DNA of 17,089 nucleotides from Chitinophaga pinensis. Lineage in GTDB: Bacteria; Bacteroidota; Bacteroidia; UKL13-3. The translations under genes and the position numbers were made by a program. Shown piece by piece: positions 7,217-14,909 of this stretch (its first letter is position 1; the number at the start of each line of letters is the position of its first letter). Where the stretch lies: positions 1 to 17,089 of the forward strand of contig CAMCJW010000026.1 in assembly GCA_945875195.1 (NCBI GenBank), read 5' to 3'. The notes beneath the pieces are model-generated. The model was not told where the DNA came from and made no database searches. It saw only the letters and a program-made list of their open reading frames with translations.

Positions 7217-7776
7217 TCTATTTAAATCATTTCTATATTTACTTGTTTTTTGCAATTGCAATTCCTAAAATATGTTTATTACAACCAAGAGACAAGCAAT
7301 ATTTTACGTCTAATTATGAAGATTCTGTTTTATTGTCTCAATATTTAATCCACGAGTTTTCTTCTCAAAAAATAAAGGACAGTTTACGAATTGACTTATA
7401 TGGTAAAACCTTGAACTCTAGCCAGGTACTTTTCACAATTTATGATTTCAATAAGAAATTATTGTATAAAAAACGTTTCCCTGCTTCCTTATTGAAGGAC
7501 TATGGAAATCCAATTGATAAAGAAGACACATCGGCAAATGAAGTTGCAATAAAAGAAGGTTTCGATAATTTTTTTATGACGGAAAATTTTTTTTCTCCTG
7601 CAATTGATCCAAATGTAGAATTTGACAATGAAATTAGTGGGCCAAACATACAAGTTTGGAAACAAATTCAATTAAATAGAAACAATATTGCATTTATTTA
7701 TAATGGGATAGATGAAGGACACATATTTATTGTGTATTTGAAATCTAAGAAAAAGGTGATTGAATTCAATCCATAG
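7213..7776 (+). CDS. Putative exported immunity protein for toxin 1
   Basis: This is a 187-residue protein whose ATG overlaps the stop of the Rhs-tip gene by four bases, so the two are translationally coupled. Residues 1-24 (MIYLNHFYIYLFFAIAIPKI...) form a hydrophobic signal or anchor segment, possibly lipoprotein-like at Cys21. The remainder is mixed alpha/beta and acidic around residues 115-145. I recognise no known family. Position directly after a Rhs toxin tip is where immunity genes are found. Export to the periplasm fits a partner that blocks a peptidoglycan peptidase. A perfect terminator hairpin follows at 7889-7930. Confidence 0.6.
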   Translation: MIYLNHFYIYLFFAIAIPKICLLQPRDKQYFTSNYEDSVLLSQYLIHEFSSQKIKDSLRIDLYGKTLNSSQVLFTIYDFNKKLLYKKRFPASLLKDYGNPIDKEDTSANEVAIKEGFDNFFMTENFFSPAIDPNVEFDNEISGPNIQVWKQIQLNRNNIAFIYNGIDEGHIFIVYLKSKKKVIEFNP

Positions 7777-7888
7777 TAAAACAGCACTTTCCATTTGCTT
7801 TTTGATAAATCTCTTTGCTTTCCACCGATCAGTTGAATTAAAATAAAGAACTTAGATTTGAATGGAATAAAATTGAAATTAAAAGGTA

Positions 7889-7930
7889 AAAAAGTAGAAC
7901 TTAGTTTATTTGAACTAAGTTCTACTTTTT
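7889..7930 (+). terminator. Perfect 18-bp stem terminator after the toxin 1 operon
   Basis: AAAAAGTAGAACTTAGTT (7889-7906), a 6-base loop TATTTG, and the exact reverse complement at 7913-7930 ending in TTTTT. The A and T tracts at both sides would let it work in both directions. It separates the Rhs-tip pair from the FG-GAP gene. Confidence 0.85.
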
Positions 7931-7987
7931 ATTACATCCAAGTCATCTAAGCACCCTGCCTTCCTAAGCATAAACCGCGAGTAAGGT

Positions 7988-7995
7988 TAGATTTG
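7988..7995 (+). promoter_or_regulatory. Possible -7 box of the FG-GAP gene
   Basis: TAGATTTG matches TAnnTTTG. There is no TTTG at the proper distance upstream. It would give a leader of about 100 bases before the ATG at 8107. Weak. Confidence 0.25.
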
Positions 7996-8106
7996 TATGA
8001 AAGTAATACTACAAATTATGATTCCATAAAAAAAAAGCCAGTATCAATTCCCCTTGCAATTCTCCCACAAAAAACCTTAATTTGTTATTAAATATCTTAA
8101 TTTCTT

Positions 8107-10620
8107 ATGCAAACACGCTTTCTACTCTTTTTTTTGGCAATCTGCCTATTTGTTTTAATGCCCAATGTTAAGGCACAAATGCCCAGCATTACTGGCTTTG
8201 CTCCAGCAGCGGCGCACCCACGCGAGGTACTAACTATTTATGGCTCAAATTTAAATGCAGGCACTGGTGCTAGGCATGTGTTTATAGGGAATGTAAAGGC
8301 ACAAGTTTTGAGTGTTAGCGCAGATTCTATAAAGGTGCGTGTGCCTTTTGGCGCAACAGTAGGACCAATAGTTTTAAGTGCCAATAACAAAACAGTAAGT
8401 AGCATTTTACATTTTGTACCTACCTACCCGGCTAGCACCGCCTCACCAAGTAACCTTAATTTCTGGCCCAACGAAGGAGATGCAAACATTGTACAAAGCG
8501 GTATGCGTAATTATTTTGCCTATAAAAGTGCGGATTTGGATAATGATGGAAAAGTTGATTTGCTAACCAATTTGACTATTTTAATGAATACAGCTAACCT
8601 CATTTATGATCCTTATTACTCTAAATTAAGACTTTTTAAAAACATTAACAACAACACAGGAGGTCTTAGTAATACAAGTTTTAATTCCCCAATAGATTTT
8701 ATAGGTGACAGCTCAACAAGACCAGGTAAGTATAATTATATTTTAAATTATGAAGTTGGAGATGTTAATAGCGATGGGAATTTGGATATTGTAGCAAGAA
8801 CCGATTCTGGTGTTGTGTTTTTTATTAATAAAGGAATAGGTATTTCTGCCACAATGTTTACACGTGTTTTAGTCCAAAACCCAGACCTTCAAATAAATCC
8901 AACAAGTGTTTCAAATACCGATGCATTAGTACTTAAGGATTATGATGGAAATGGGAAACTAGATGTTTTGGTAACTACGCCTGATAAATTAATTGTATTT
9001 GTTAACACTTCGAGTTCATCTTCCATCACTCAATCTAGCTTTCAAATAAAAATAATTAAGAGCTTACCCTATTCTAATATTGGATGGAGAATATTTTCTG
9101 GTGATTTAAGCAATGATTCAAAGCCAGATATTGTCTATTACAAAAGCTTTGGTGGAGCTTCTTACGATTCAATTTTCATTCTACAAAATGACTTTGGAAC
9201 TTCCTCATTAATTCTGGATTCTAACTCATTTTTGACCCCAATTATCTCAAAATATTTATCTTCTCCTAACGTATCAAAAATTGAAGATTTTAATCAGGAC
9301 GGATATCTTGACCTAGCAACAAATTTCTCAATAAACAAACTTGGCTTTCAAAGTAATGCTGGTGGTGGCGGATTTGGCTATTCTGTTTCCTCATTTATAA
9401 ATATCCCTGCTGGTTTTATTGAGTTTTTTTTATTTAGCGATTTAACCGGGGATGGGAAAATTGATTGTGTCCATACTGAACAAACAAGCTACACCATTCA
9501 AAAAAATAACAATAACCCTGGTGGACCTGTTTTGGCAAGTTTGTTTTCTAGTGCCAATTATTCTAGGCCTGTTTACGGTCTTGACAATTTAGGACCTGTT
9601 TGCGATTTGGATAATGATGGTAGGCCTGATTTAGTAACTGTTAAACATGCTTCTAGTGCACGCTTGCTAATATCAAGAAACACTTACAATATACAAGCTC
9701 CTAACCAGCCTACAACTGCTGCTAATGTTGCAAATTTATATGGTACATCTTTAAAATTAAACATTAGCGCTCCAGGTAATGGAACTGGCCGAGTTGTTTT
9801 GATGAAACAAGGCACAGCCCCTATAACGGGCACGTTAACTAATTATACGTATTATGCCGCTACACAAAATTATAATACTGCACCATCTTTATTAGATGGC
9901 TCAAAAGTGGTGTATATTGGCGATACCTCAATTATTACCATTACCGGTCTTATTGCTCTTACTAACTACCAAATTAAAATTGTAGAGGTAAATGGTTGGG
10001 CCAATGCTACCAACTTTTTTAATACAGGTGGCTATACCCTTAGCACTACAACCCTGCCTGTTACTTGGCTCAGCTTTGAAGGTAATAAGCTAGAAAAGGA
10101 TGTTGCCCTTACTTGGCAAACGGCATCAGAACTAAATAGCCAAAGCTTTTTAATAGAACGCTCTTTTGATAACCTCAATTGGCAAACACTAGGTAAAGTG
10201 AAAGCTGCTGGCACTAGCAATCAAACACATTCTTATTCCTACACAGATATTAACCCTGCTTTTGTTGAGCCCAATGCCACAACTGTTTATTACAGGCTTA
10301 AACAAGTAGATTTTAACCAAGAGTATAGTTACTCAAGCACAATTTCAATAAGCTTACAAAACCCTACAATAAACACCCTAGAAAACCTAAGATTTACAGC
10401 ATACCCTGTACCTTTTGCAGATAAGGTTACCATATCCTCAAACAATAGCACAGACTTTAGCGCAGAACTATACAATACCTATGGCAAATTACTACAAAGT
10501 AACCAAAGCCAAAACGGCCAAGTAGATTTTAATACACTATCACTTCCAACTGGTTTGTACGTTGCGGTACTTAAAACCCTTTCTGGGGAGGTAAAGGTAT
10601 TGAAGGTGGCAAAGGATTGA
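8107..10620 (+). CDS. Secreted FG-GAP/VCBS beta-propeller protein with IPT domain and T9SS sorting signal
   Basis: This is an 837-residue surface or secreted protein. A Sec signal peptide spans residues 1-24, ending NVKAQ. Residues about 26-105 form an IPT/TIG immunoglobulin-like fold (PSITGFAPAAAHPREVLTIYG...). Seven FG-GAP/VCBS calcium-binding blades follow, with D-x-[DN]-x-D-G-type loops near 143, 219, 278, 333, 394, 445 and 500, which is a complete seven-bladed propeller. Residues about 530-650 are linker and fibronectin-like. Then comes the Bacteroidota block LPVTWLSFEG...ERSFDNLNWQ...YYRLKQVDF. The C-terminus (about 755-837, YPVPFADKVTISS...LPTGLYVAVLK...KVLKVAKD) is a type A T9SS sorting domain, so the protein is exported by type IX secretion and attached to or released from the surface. 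A role in adhesion is likely but not shown. The gene is intact. Confidence 0.92.
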   Translation: MQTRFLLFFLAICLFVLMPNVKAQMPSITGFAPAAAHPREVLTIYGSNLNAGTGARHVFIGNVKAQVLSVSADSIKVRVPFGATVGPIVLSANNKTVSSILHFVPTYPASTASPSNLNFWPNEGDANIVQSGMRNYFAYKSADLDNDGKVDLLTNLTILMNTANLIYDPYYSKLRLFKNINNNTGGLSNTSFNSPIDFIGDSSTRPGKYNYILNYEVGDVNSDGNLDIVARTDSGVVFFINKGIGISATMFTRVLVQNPDLQINPTSVSNTDALVLKDYDGNGKLDVLVTTPDKLIVFVNTSSSSSITQSSFQIKIIKSLPYSNIGWRIFSGDLSNDSKPDIVYYKSFGGASYDSIFILQNDFGTSSLILDSNSFLTPIISKYLSSPNVSKIEDFNQDGYLDLATNFSINKLGFQSNAGGGGFGYSVSSFINIPAGFIEFFLFSDLTGDGKIDCVHTEQTSYTIQKNNNNPGGPVLASLFSSANYSRPVYGLDNLGPVCDLDNDGRPDLVTVKHASSARLLISRNTYNIQAPNQPTTAANVANLYGTSLKLNISAPGNGTGRVVLMKQGTAPITGTLTNYTYYAATQNYNTAPSLLDGSKVVYIGDTSIITITGLIALTNYQIKIVEVNGWANATNFFNTGGYTLSTTTLPVTWLSFEGNKLEKDVALTWQTASELNSQSFLIERSFDNLNWQTLGKVKAAGTSNQTHSYSYTDINPAFVEPNATTVYYRLKQVDFNQEYSYSSTISISLQNPTINTLENLRFTAYPVPFADKVTISSNNSTDFSAELYNTYGKLLQSNQSQNGQVDFNTLSLPTGLYVAVLKTLSGEVKVLKVAKD

Positions 10621-10940
10621 GTGAATGTTTGAGAAATGCAAAAGATTAGTTAAAAACAACTTTTATATGCCAAGGAGGTACTTTAAATTATTGCCTATGG
10701 TATGGATATTTTGTGTTAGTTGAACCTATTCCATGGTAAAAATTTCGAATATAAGTATGTTCATTTAAATCGATACCATTAATAATTGCTTTGAACGAGT
10801 TAAATCAAATTTAACTTAGAAATAAAAAGTGTTAGCATGATGGATATACGGGATTACAAAAGCATATTTCAAATTCATTTTTTAATTTAAACTGTATATA
10901 GTTTCTAAAATTCTCAACTTTGCTATTTAAAAATTGAGAA
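10621..10940. other. Intergenic region before the recombinase pair
   Basis: This 320-bp stretch is AT-rich. I see no open frame, RNA gene or strong hairpin in it. It is the natural place for the left boundary and core site of a recombinase-carried element, but I found no convincing repeat shared with 12778-12900. Confidence 0.4.
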
Positions 10941-11867
10941 ATGAAACATTTGATTCTAAAGACCTTAGAATATGAATTTATATTCAAGGATTTTGACGAA
11001 GCACTTAAAACCATTGGATACAATGGAGGTAAAGAAACATATTATGCATCCAATGTGAGAGAGTTTTTAAATTTTCTTGAACAAAAGGAAATTTATTCTT
11101 TAGCACTTGTTAATTCAAAAATACTAAATACTTATTATCAGTATTTATGTAATCGAAAGAATACACGTCGTGGTGGGGTTTTAAGCCCTATAACTATCAG
11201 ACATCAAATGACCTCCTTAAAGTTGCTTTTTGACCATTTAGTTCGCACTAAGTATTTGGAAAGTTCACCAGTAATTATTGTTGGCATTAGACCTCTGGCA
11301 TACAAAAGGAAAAATATTGCAACAACTGATGAAATTAGAGCAATGTTTAATGCCTGTTCAAATTTAAGGGCCAAAGCACTCTTAGCCTGTGCTTATGGAT
11401 GTGGATTAAGAAGGGGTGAAATAGAACGTTTAAACCAATCAGATATTAATTATACGAACCAAATTTTGGTGGTGCGTATGGCAAAAGGTGGTAAAAGTAG
11501 GGAAGTTCCACTGTCGGATGAGATGTTGACCATCATTAGAAAGTATAATCGTACCTGGAGATGTAGGCATTATAATAATACCAAACCAATTGATTCATTT
11601 CTCATTTCTAATAAAGGAGACAGGTTGAGTGGGGCTGTAATGAACCGAATTCTGGCATCAATAATTCATAAAACTAGAATCAAGGAACTTATCAATAAAA
11701 ATATAACATTGCATTGCTTGCGCCACAGCATTGCCACTCATTTAATGGACAAAGGTGCTGGTGTAGAATTTGTTCAAAAATTCCTTGGGCATTCAGATAT
11801 TGATACAACCAACTTATATGCTATAAAAAGAAAACGACAATCCTCAATCCTTAAGAAATTCTTTTAA
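10941..11867 (+). CDS. Tyrosine recombinase/integrase, catalytically complete
   Basis: This is a 308-residue XerC/D-type site-specific recombinase. The N-terminal SAM-like core-binding domain spans about 20-115 and the catalytic domain about 125-308. Catalytic residues are visible in order: R157 in YGCGLRRGE, a Lys in AKGGKSREVP (182-189), H258 and R261 in LHCLRHSIATHL, H284 in FLGHSDI, and Y293 in TTNLYA. The full set should be active in strand exchange. The stop is one base before the ATG of a second recombinase, so both are co-transcribed. It is not the housekeeping XerC or XerD by context: it sits in accessory DNA and has a partner gene. Confidence 0.92.
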   Translation: MKHLILKTLEYEFIFKDFDEALKTIGYNGGKETYYASNVREFLNFLEQKEIYSLALVNSKILNTYYQYLCNRKNTRRGGVLSPITIRHQMTSLKLLFDHLVRTKYLESSPVIIVGIRPLAYKRKNIATTDEIRAMFNACSNLRAKALLACAYGCGLRRGEIERLNQSDINYTNQILVVRMAKGGKSREVPLSDEMLTIIRKYNRTWRCRHYNNTKPIDSFLISNKGDRLSGAVMNRILASIIHKTRIKELINKNITLHCLRHSIATHLMDKGAGVEFVQKFLGHSDIDTTNLYAIKRKRQSSILKKFF

Positions 11868-11868
11868 C

Positions 11869-12777
11869 ATGGAAACTAAATTGGTAACATCAAACGCCCC
11901 TCAGAATTCAAAAATGAGTTTTACCACCTATTTGCACTCATTGCATCATACACCCAAATCAATCATAAGTTACGAATTCATTATAAAACGATATTTAACC
12001 GAAAATCCGAATGCGAATGATTACGGTTATTTGGAGGTATTTAATTACATCAAAAAAATTATCCTAGGCCAATATGAAAGGAAATCATTTTCGCTTTTAC
12101 AAGCTGGGATCAAAAAATATTATAATTTTTTGATTAAAACAGGCATTCGAGAAACACACCCTTGTAATTCCCTTTTCCTCAAACAAAGGCGAGCTCCTTT
12201 AATTCATCAAGATCTTTTTTCAACAAATGAACTTGCATTGTTACTTAGAAGGCAAGAACGTTACAAAATACTAAAACTAAGAAATCGGATAATAATTTCA
12301 CTATTAATATTTCAGGGACTAACATTAGCAGAATTGATCAGGCTTAAAATCAAAAATCTTAATCTTGAAGCTGGAACTCTACATGTTGCTAAAAGCCGAA
12401 CCCTTAACCACAGAGTAATGTATCTTTCACCTAAGCAACAAGATTGGATTATTCAATATATCAAGCGTGATCGAGCCCAATTGATAAATTCTAAATCGCC
12501 CACCCAGTTATTATTGCTCAACAAATTGGGGCAGCCTATTTCATCCGATGTGGTGCAATACCTTATTGAAACATTTAGAATAATTTTCCCTGGCAGAAAA
12601 TTAAGTGCCGCAACCATTCGCCAGAGTGTTATAGCCAATTGGCTAAATATATGTAAAATACCTTTGGATCAAGTTCAGCTTCTTGCAGGCCATAAGTGCA
12701 TGTCAACTACGTTAAAATATCGCAAAGAGGATATGAAAAAACAAGTTGAATTGATGAATAAGTATTTTCCAATTTAA
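11869..12777 (+). CDS. Second tyrosine recombinase homologue with degraded active site
   Basis: This is a 302-residue protein with the same two-domain plan as its upstream neighbour, from which it is separated by one base. Core-binding segment: about 15-105; catalytic-fold segment: about 115-302. Of the catalytic residues, R1 is replaced in GLTLAEL (Thr152 where Arg is expected). The H-x-x-R-H box reads ATIRQ, so both His are lost and R251 is kept. H275 (LLAGHKC) and Y284 (TLKYRKE) are kept. The protein is unlikely to cleave DNA by itself. As a co-expressed partner of an intact recombinase it may serve for site recognition or synapsis. The fold assignment is firm from the LxxLAGH...TLKY arrangement. 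The helper role is inference. Confidence 0.85.
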   Translation: METKLVTSNAPQNSKMSFTTYLHSLHHTPKSIISYEFIIKRYLTENPNANDYGYLEVFNYIKKIILGQYERKSFSLLQAGIKKYYNFLIKTGIRETHPCNSLFLKQRRAPLIHQDLFSTNELALLLRRQERYKILKLRNRIIISLLIFQGLTLAELIRLKIKNLNLEAGTLHVAKSRTLNHRVMYLSPKQQDWIIQYIKRDRAQLINSKSPTQLLLLNKLGQPISSDVVQYLIETFRIIFPGRKLSAATIRQSVIANWLNICKIPLDQVQLLAGHKCMSTTLKYRKEDMKKQVELMNKYFPI

Positions 12778-12779
12778 CC

Positions 12780-12911
12780 TTATAAATCGAAGAGGTAGGC
12801 CCCTGTGTAACTTGTAACATCAGTGTACCCTACACTAACAGAATTCTTTAAATAACTTCTCTTTCCTATTGAACCCATTTGAAACGTACTCCAATCAGGA
12901 ACTACCTTGGA
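12780..12911 (-). pseudogene. Possible 3' coding relic against the recombinase pair
   Basis: On the minus strand a frame of 43 codons ends in TAA two bases from the recombinase 2 stop. Its C-terminus reads VGYTDVTSYTGAYLFDL, which looks protein-like. It has no start codon of its own in a sensible place and overlaps the end of the MORN-like gene by ten bases in another frame. An open frame of this size could arise by chance in this base composition. I do not recognise the family. Confidence 0.22.
12822..12836. repeat. Short palindrome AGTGTA-CCC-TACACT
   Basis: This perfect 6+6 inverted repeat with a 3-base centre lies 45 bases after the recombinase 2 stop. Recombinase core sites are built from inverted half-sites, but those normally are longer with a 6-8 bp centre, so this is only a candidate. 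Confidence 0.25.
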
Positions 12912-13390
12912 TCAAATTGCCGTTTTAATACAGATTTCTGCACAATTTCCAAATTCGAAGATCCCTTTTTAACTTCCACACCATTAGAATCGAACTCCCA
13001 GCTATTCCCAATTTTACGATCAAAATAAAAACTATCGACAGTTTTGAGTTGTCCATTTCTAAATAATATTATTCCATATCCATTCAAATGGTCCTTATGG
13101 AAATTATTAATCGCATAAATTTCACCTGAGGGATAGTACCAAACTTCATCGCCTTCAAATTCTCCATTCTTTATATTATTTACCACTGTACTACCATCTT
13201 CCAAAAAATGTTTGCTTACACCGTTGAATATCAAAGAATCACGAGTGTAAGGTAAACTATCTTGAATTTTCCCGTCTGGTCGATAGATAACTCTCCAATG
13301 TCTGCAATCTTCAGTATGAACATGCTTTGTAGAAGAACATTCAAAATTCAAAAATGAAAAGAAGCTAATTAAAGTATAGAGAAATTTCAT
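12902..13390 (-). CDS. Exported MORN/YwqK-like protein, putative immunity for toxin 2
   Basis: This is a 162-residue protein with an N-terminal signal segment (MKFLYTLISFFSFLNFECSS), perhaps a lipoprotein at Cys18 although the lipobox is atypical. Residues about 70-145 hold repeated G-x-x-x-G-x-x-x-x-[YF] units (NGEFEGDEVWYYPSGE, GYGIILFRNGQ, GNSWEFDSNG), typical of MORN_2/YwqK proteins. Genes of that family are common immunity partners of polymorphic toxins in Bacteroidota. It begins 23 bases after the stop of the Rhs-tip gene in the same direction. The signal segment would place it in the periplasm. Confidence 0.68.
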   Translation of the reverse strand: MKFLYTLISFFSFLNFECSSTKHVHTEDCRHWRVIYRPDGKIQDSLPYTRDSLIFNGVSKHFLEDGSTVVNNIKNGEFEGDEVWYYPSGEIYAINNFHKDHLNGYGIILFRNGQLKTVDSFYFDRKIGNSWEFDSNGVEVKKGSSNLEIVQKSVLKRQFDPR

Positions 13391-13413
13391 TGATTTACTA
13401 TTAAAAATTCGTA

Positions 13414-14382
13414 TTAGTGCTCATCACCTGTCGTAGAATCCTTTGACAACACCTTATCTTTTGGTATTGTGTTTGAACCATTTCCATTTGATTCAAAATA
13501 TTGATCACAAGTTTTACAAGCTTTGACCTCATTTTCGCTTTTCCATTGTCTGATTTTCTTTGCAAAAGCATCCAATGCAGTATAAGACAAATCAATAACT
13601 TGAGACTGGCGTTCCATTGTACCCTTTAGTACACTAAGAACTTCCAAAGAAGCCATTTCCTTAGTTAAAGCCGCTGGAATGTTTAATTCATTTGGGCTAA
13701 ATGAAGTTAATGCACTCATTAATAAATTAATGTTATCTATTTGTATTTTACCTCTTCCATGCCTCGTTTCGCCACTCTTCCCATTTTCCCATGTCCAATT
13801 AACTCCACCCCAACCCAAATTCGTTTCTTCTATCTCCTCATTTACTGATTCCTGATCAGAATTAATTCCCAAAGCATCTTTTATGGGATGTTGCTGAAAT
13901 CTCAATTCGCCCTGTTCTTCATGTGTTTCTACGATGACAGTTTCATTTTTCTTGATAGTTACATTTTGTACAACATTAATATCATACCACCCGATGTCAT
14001 AGTTCTCTTGATGATTCGAAGTTTCATACACATTTCCCTTTACCAAATCATCATTAACCACCATTACGATTGTAGAATTTTGCTTTGTAGCTTCATTATA
14101 TACATTAATAATTAGGCGTTTTGTATTACCACCCTCGTCAATATATATTAAAGGCGAATTTGAAACAAAAGAGTAGTTGCTTTCATAAGGAAATTTTTTA
14201 AATGCAGGATCAATACTCAACCATTTACCTAGTCTTGAACTGTAGATCCTAGCCCCAAAATCATAAGCATTTCCGTCTCCTGATACCTCGTTGTCATTCT
14301 CCTTGCCATTGAAGGAGAAGCTATATCCATTCCCTATGCAGAAATTTGACCTTAAAACTGTGTATGTCGCTCGATGGAACAC
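13414..14382 (-). CDS. Orphan Rhs core-tip protein with unknown cargo (toxin 2)
   Basis: This is a 322-residue frame. Residues about 19-85 are Rhs core: GYSFSFNGKENDNE, GNAYDFGARIYSSRLGKWLSIDP, then NSPLIYIDEGGN. The cargo (about 88-322) is hydrophilic and acidic in the middle (ESVNEEIEE), with GWGGVNWTWENGKSGETRHGRG and a late CKTCDQYF that could bind a metal. I do not recognise a known toxin domain. No ATG lies upstream of the core. A TAA stop is two codons before the GTG at 14382, so the start must be that GTG (or the frame is a silent cassette). The YD-repeat body is absent. The immunity-position gene follows after 23 bases. Confidence 0.65.
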   Translation of the reverse strand: MFHRATYTVLRSNFCIGNGYSFSFNGKENDNEVSGDGNAYDFGARIYSSRLGKWLSIDPAFKKFPYESNYSFVSNSPLIYIDEGGNTKRLIINVYNEATKQNSTIVMVVNDDLVKGNVYETSNHQENYDIGWYDINVVQNVTIKKNETVIVETHEEQGELRFQQHPIKDALGINSDQESVNEEIEETNLGWGGVNWTWENGKSGETRHGRGKIQIDNINLLMSALTSFSPNELNIPAALTKEMASLEVLSVLKGTMERQSQVIDLSYTALDAFAKKIRQWKSENEVKACKTCDQYFESNGNGSNTIPKDKVLSKDSTTGDEH

Positions 14383-14550
14383 GGGTTAATCTTATAAATG
14401 GGAGTTTATTTATGTAGGAAATCTTTTTTAAATTTAAACTTTTGTTGTCAAGTATAGAAATGTCTAATAATAAAAATTGCATAAATTTCTTCAAATTGAT
14501 GCAAAATGCTCCAATTTACTTCACCCAATGTTTCACTATTGTTTCACCTC

Positions 14551-14578
14551 GAGCACCGAAGCCTTGGCGCAGGTACTC
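14551..14578. repeat. Imperfect palindrome, first of two related copies
   Basis: GAGCACC ... GGTACTC folds into a hairpin with the centre GAAGCCTTGGCGCA. A related sequence (CTCACCGAAGCTTCAGCGAAGGTGA) lies at 14632-14656 on the other side of a tRNA-Ser 3' fragment. These resemble dispersed palindromic elements more than terminators, since no T tract follows. Confidence 0.4.
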
Positions 14579-14604
14579 TATTAACAATGCCTACAAGCCA
14601 TTTA

Positions 14605-14627
14605 GTTCGAATCCCGCTCTCTCCGCC
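14605..14627 (+). other. tRNA-Ser 3' end fragment, candidate attachment-site scar
   Basis: GTTCGAATCCCGCTCTCTCC followed by GCC is the T loop, 3' T stem and 3' acceptor strand of bacterial tRNA-Ser. The bases before it (CATTTA) cannot pair as the T stem and no D or anticodon arm precedes it, so only the last 23 bases of a tRNA are present. A terminator follows at 14668-14705, as it would after a tRNA gene. Integrative elements that use tRNA 3' ends leave exactly such a fragment at their distal end. It could equally be what remains after a deletion. Confidence 0.6.
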
Positions 14628-14632
14628 CTCGC

Positions 14633-14656
14633 TCACCGAAGCTTCAGCGAAGGTGA
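14633..14656. repeat. Imperfect palindrome, second copy
   Basis: TCACC ... GGTGA around GAAGCTTCAGCGAA. It is related to 14551-14578 and lies just after the tRNA-Ser fragment. Confidence 0.4.
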
Positions 14657-14667
14657 ACTTTCAAATT

Positions 14668-14705
14668 AAAGCCTGATTTTACGAAGTAGAGTCAGGCTTT
14701 TTTTT
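14668..14705 (+). terminator. Rho-independent terminator after the tRNA-Ser fragment
   Basis: AAAGCCTGA (14668-14676) pairs with TCAGGCTTT (14692-14700) around a 15-base loop, and the T tract runs on to 14705. It probably served the tRNA-Ser gene whose 3' end is left at 14605-14627. Confidence 0.75.
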
Positions 14706-14717
14706 GCTTTTAGCAGC

Positions 14718-14799
14718 TGGCCTCTAGCCTTTGGCAAGATTTGCTTACACACAAAATTATCCTTCACATAGGACAAGCAATCATTTTAACCAGAGGCCA
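14718..14799. repeat. Short inverted repeat TGGCCTCT / AGAGGCCA
   Basis: The arms are at 14718-14725 and 14792-14799 and lie in the otherwise featureless space between the terminator and the antitoxin gene. Function unknown. Confidence 0.3.
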
Positions 14800-14874
14800 A
14801 CGGCCTTCTTGGTATCTTACAAACTATAGTAAACAGAATAAAATTCTTGATATCCTTTCTTGTGGTCTCAACTT

Positions 14875-14905
14875 TTTGTTAAAATAGAGCTTATTCTTAT
14901 ATTCG
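14875..14905 (+). promoter_or_regulatory. Putative promoter of the antitoxin gene
   Basis: TTTG at 14875-14878, 19 bp, then TATATTCG at 14898-14905 (seven of eight to TAnnTTTG). The -7 box ends only four bases before the ATG at 14910, so transcription would start at or very near the start codon, giving a leaderless message. Confidence 0.4.
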
Positions 14906-14909
14906 TGAT

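Noticed and set aside
10941..12777. Recombinase-in-trio (RIT) element
   Set aside because: Only two recombinase genes are present, and the flanks give no trace of a third.
13401..13595. Open frame of 64 codons on the minus strand at the end of the toxin 2 gene
   Set aside because: It is a shadow in another frame of the Rhs-tip gene, whose frame has clear domain content.
14442..14669. Open frame of 75 codons on the + strand over the tRNA-Ser fragment and palindromes
   Set aside because: It runs through the hairpins and the tRNA fragment, has no sensible protein character beyond the first residues, and ends inside the terminator region.
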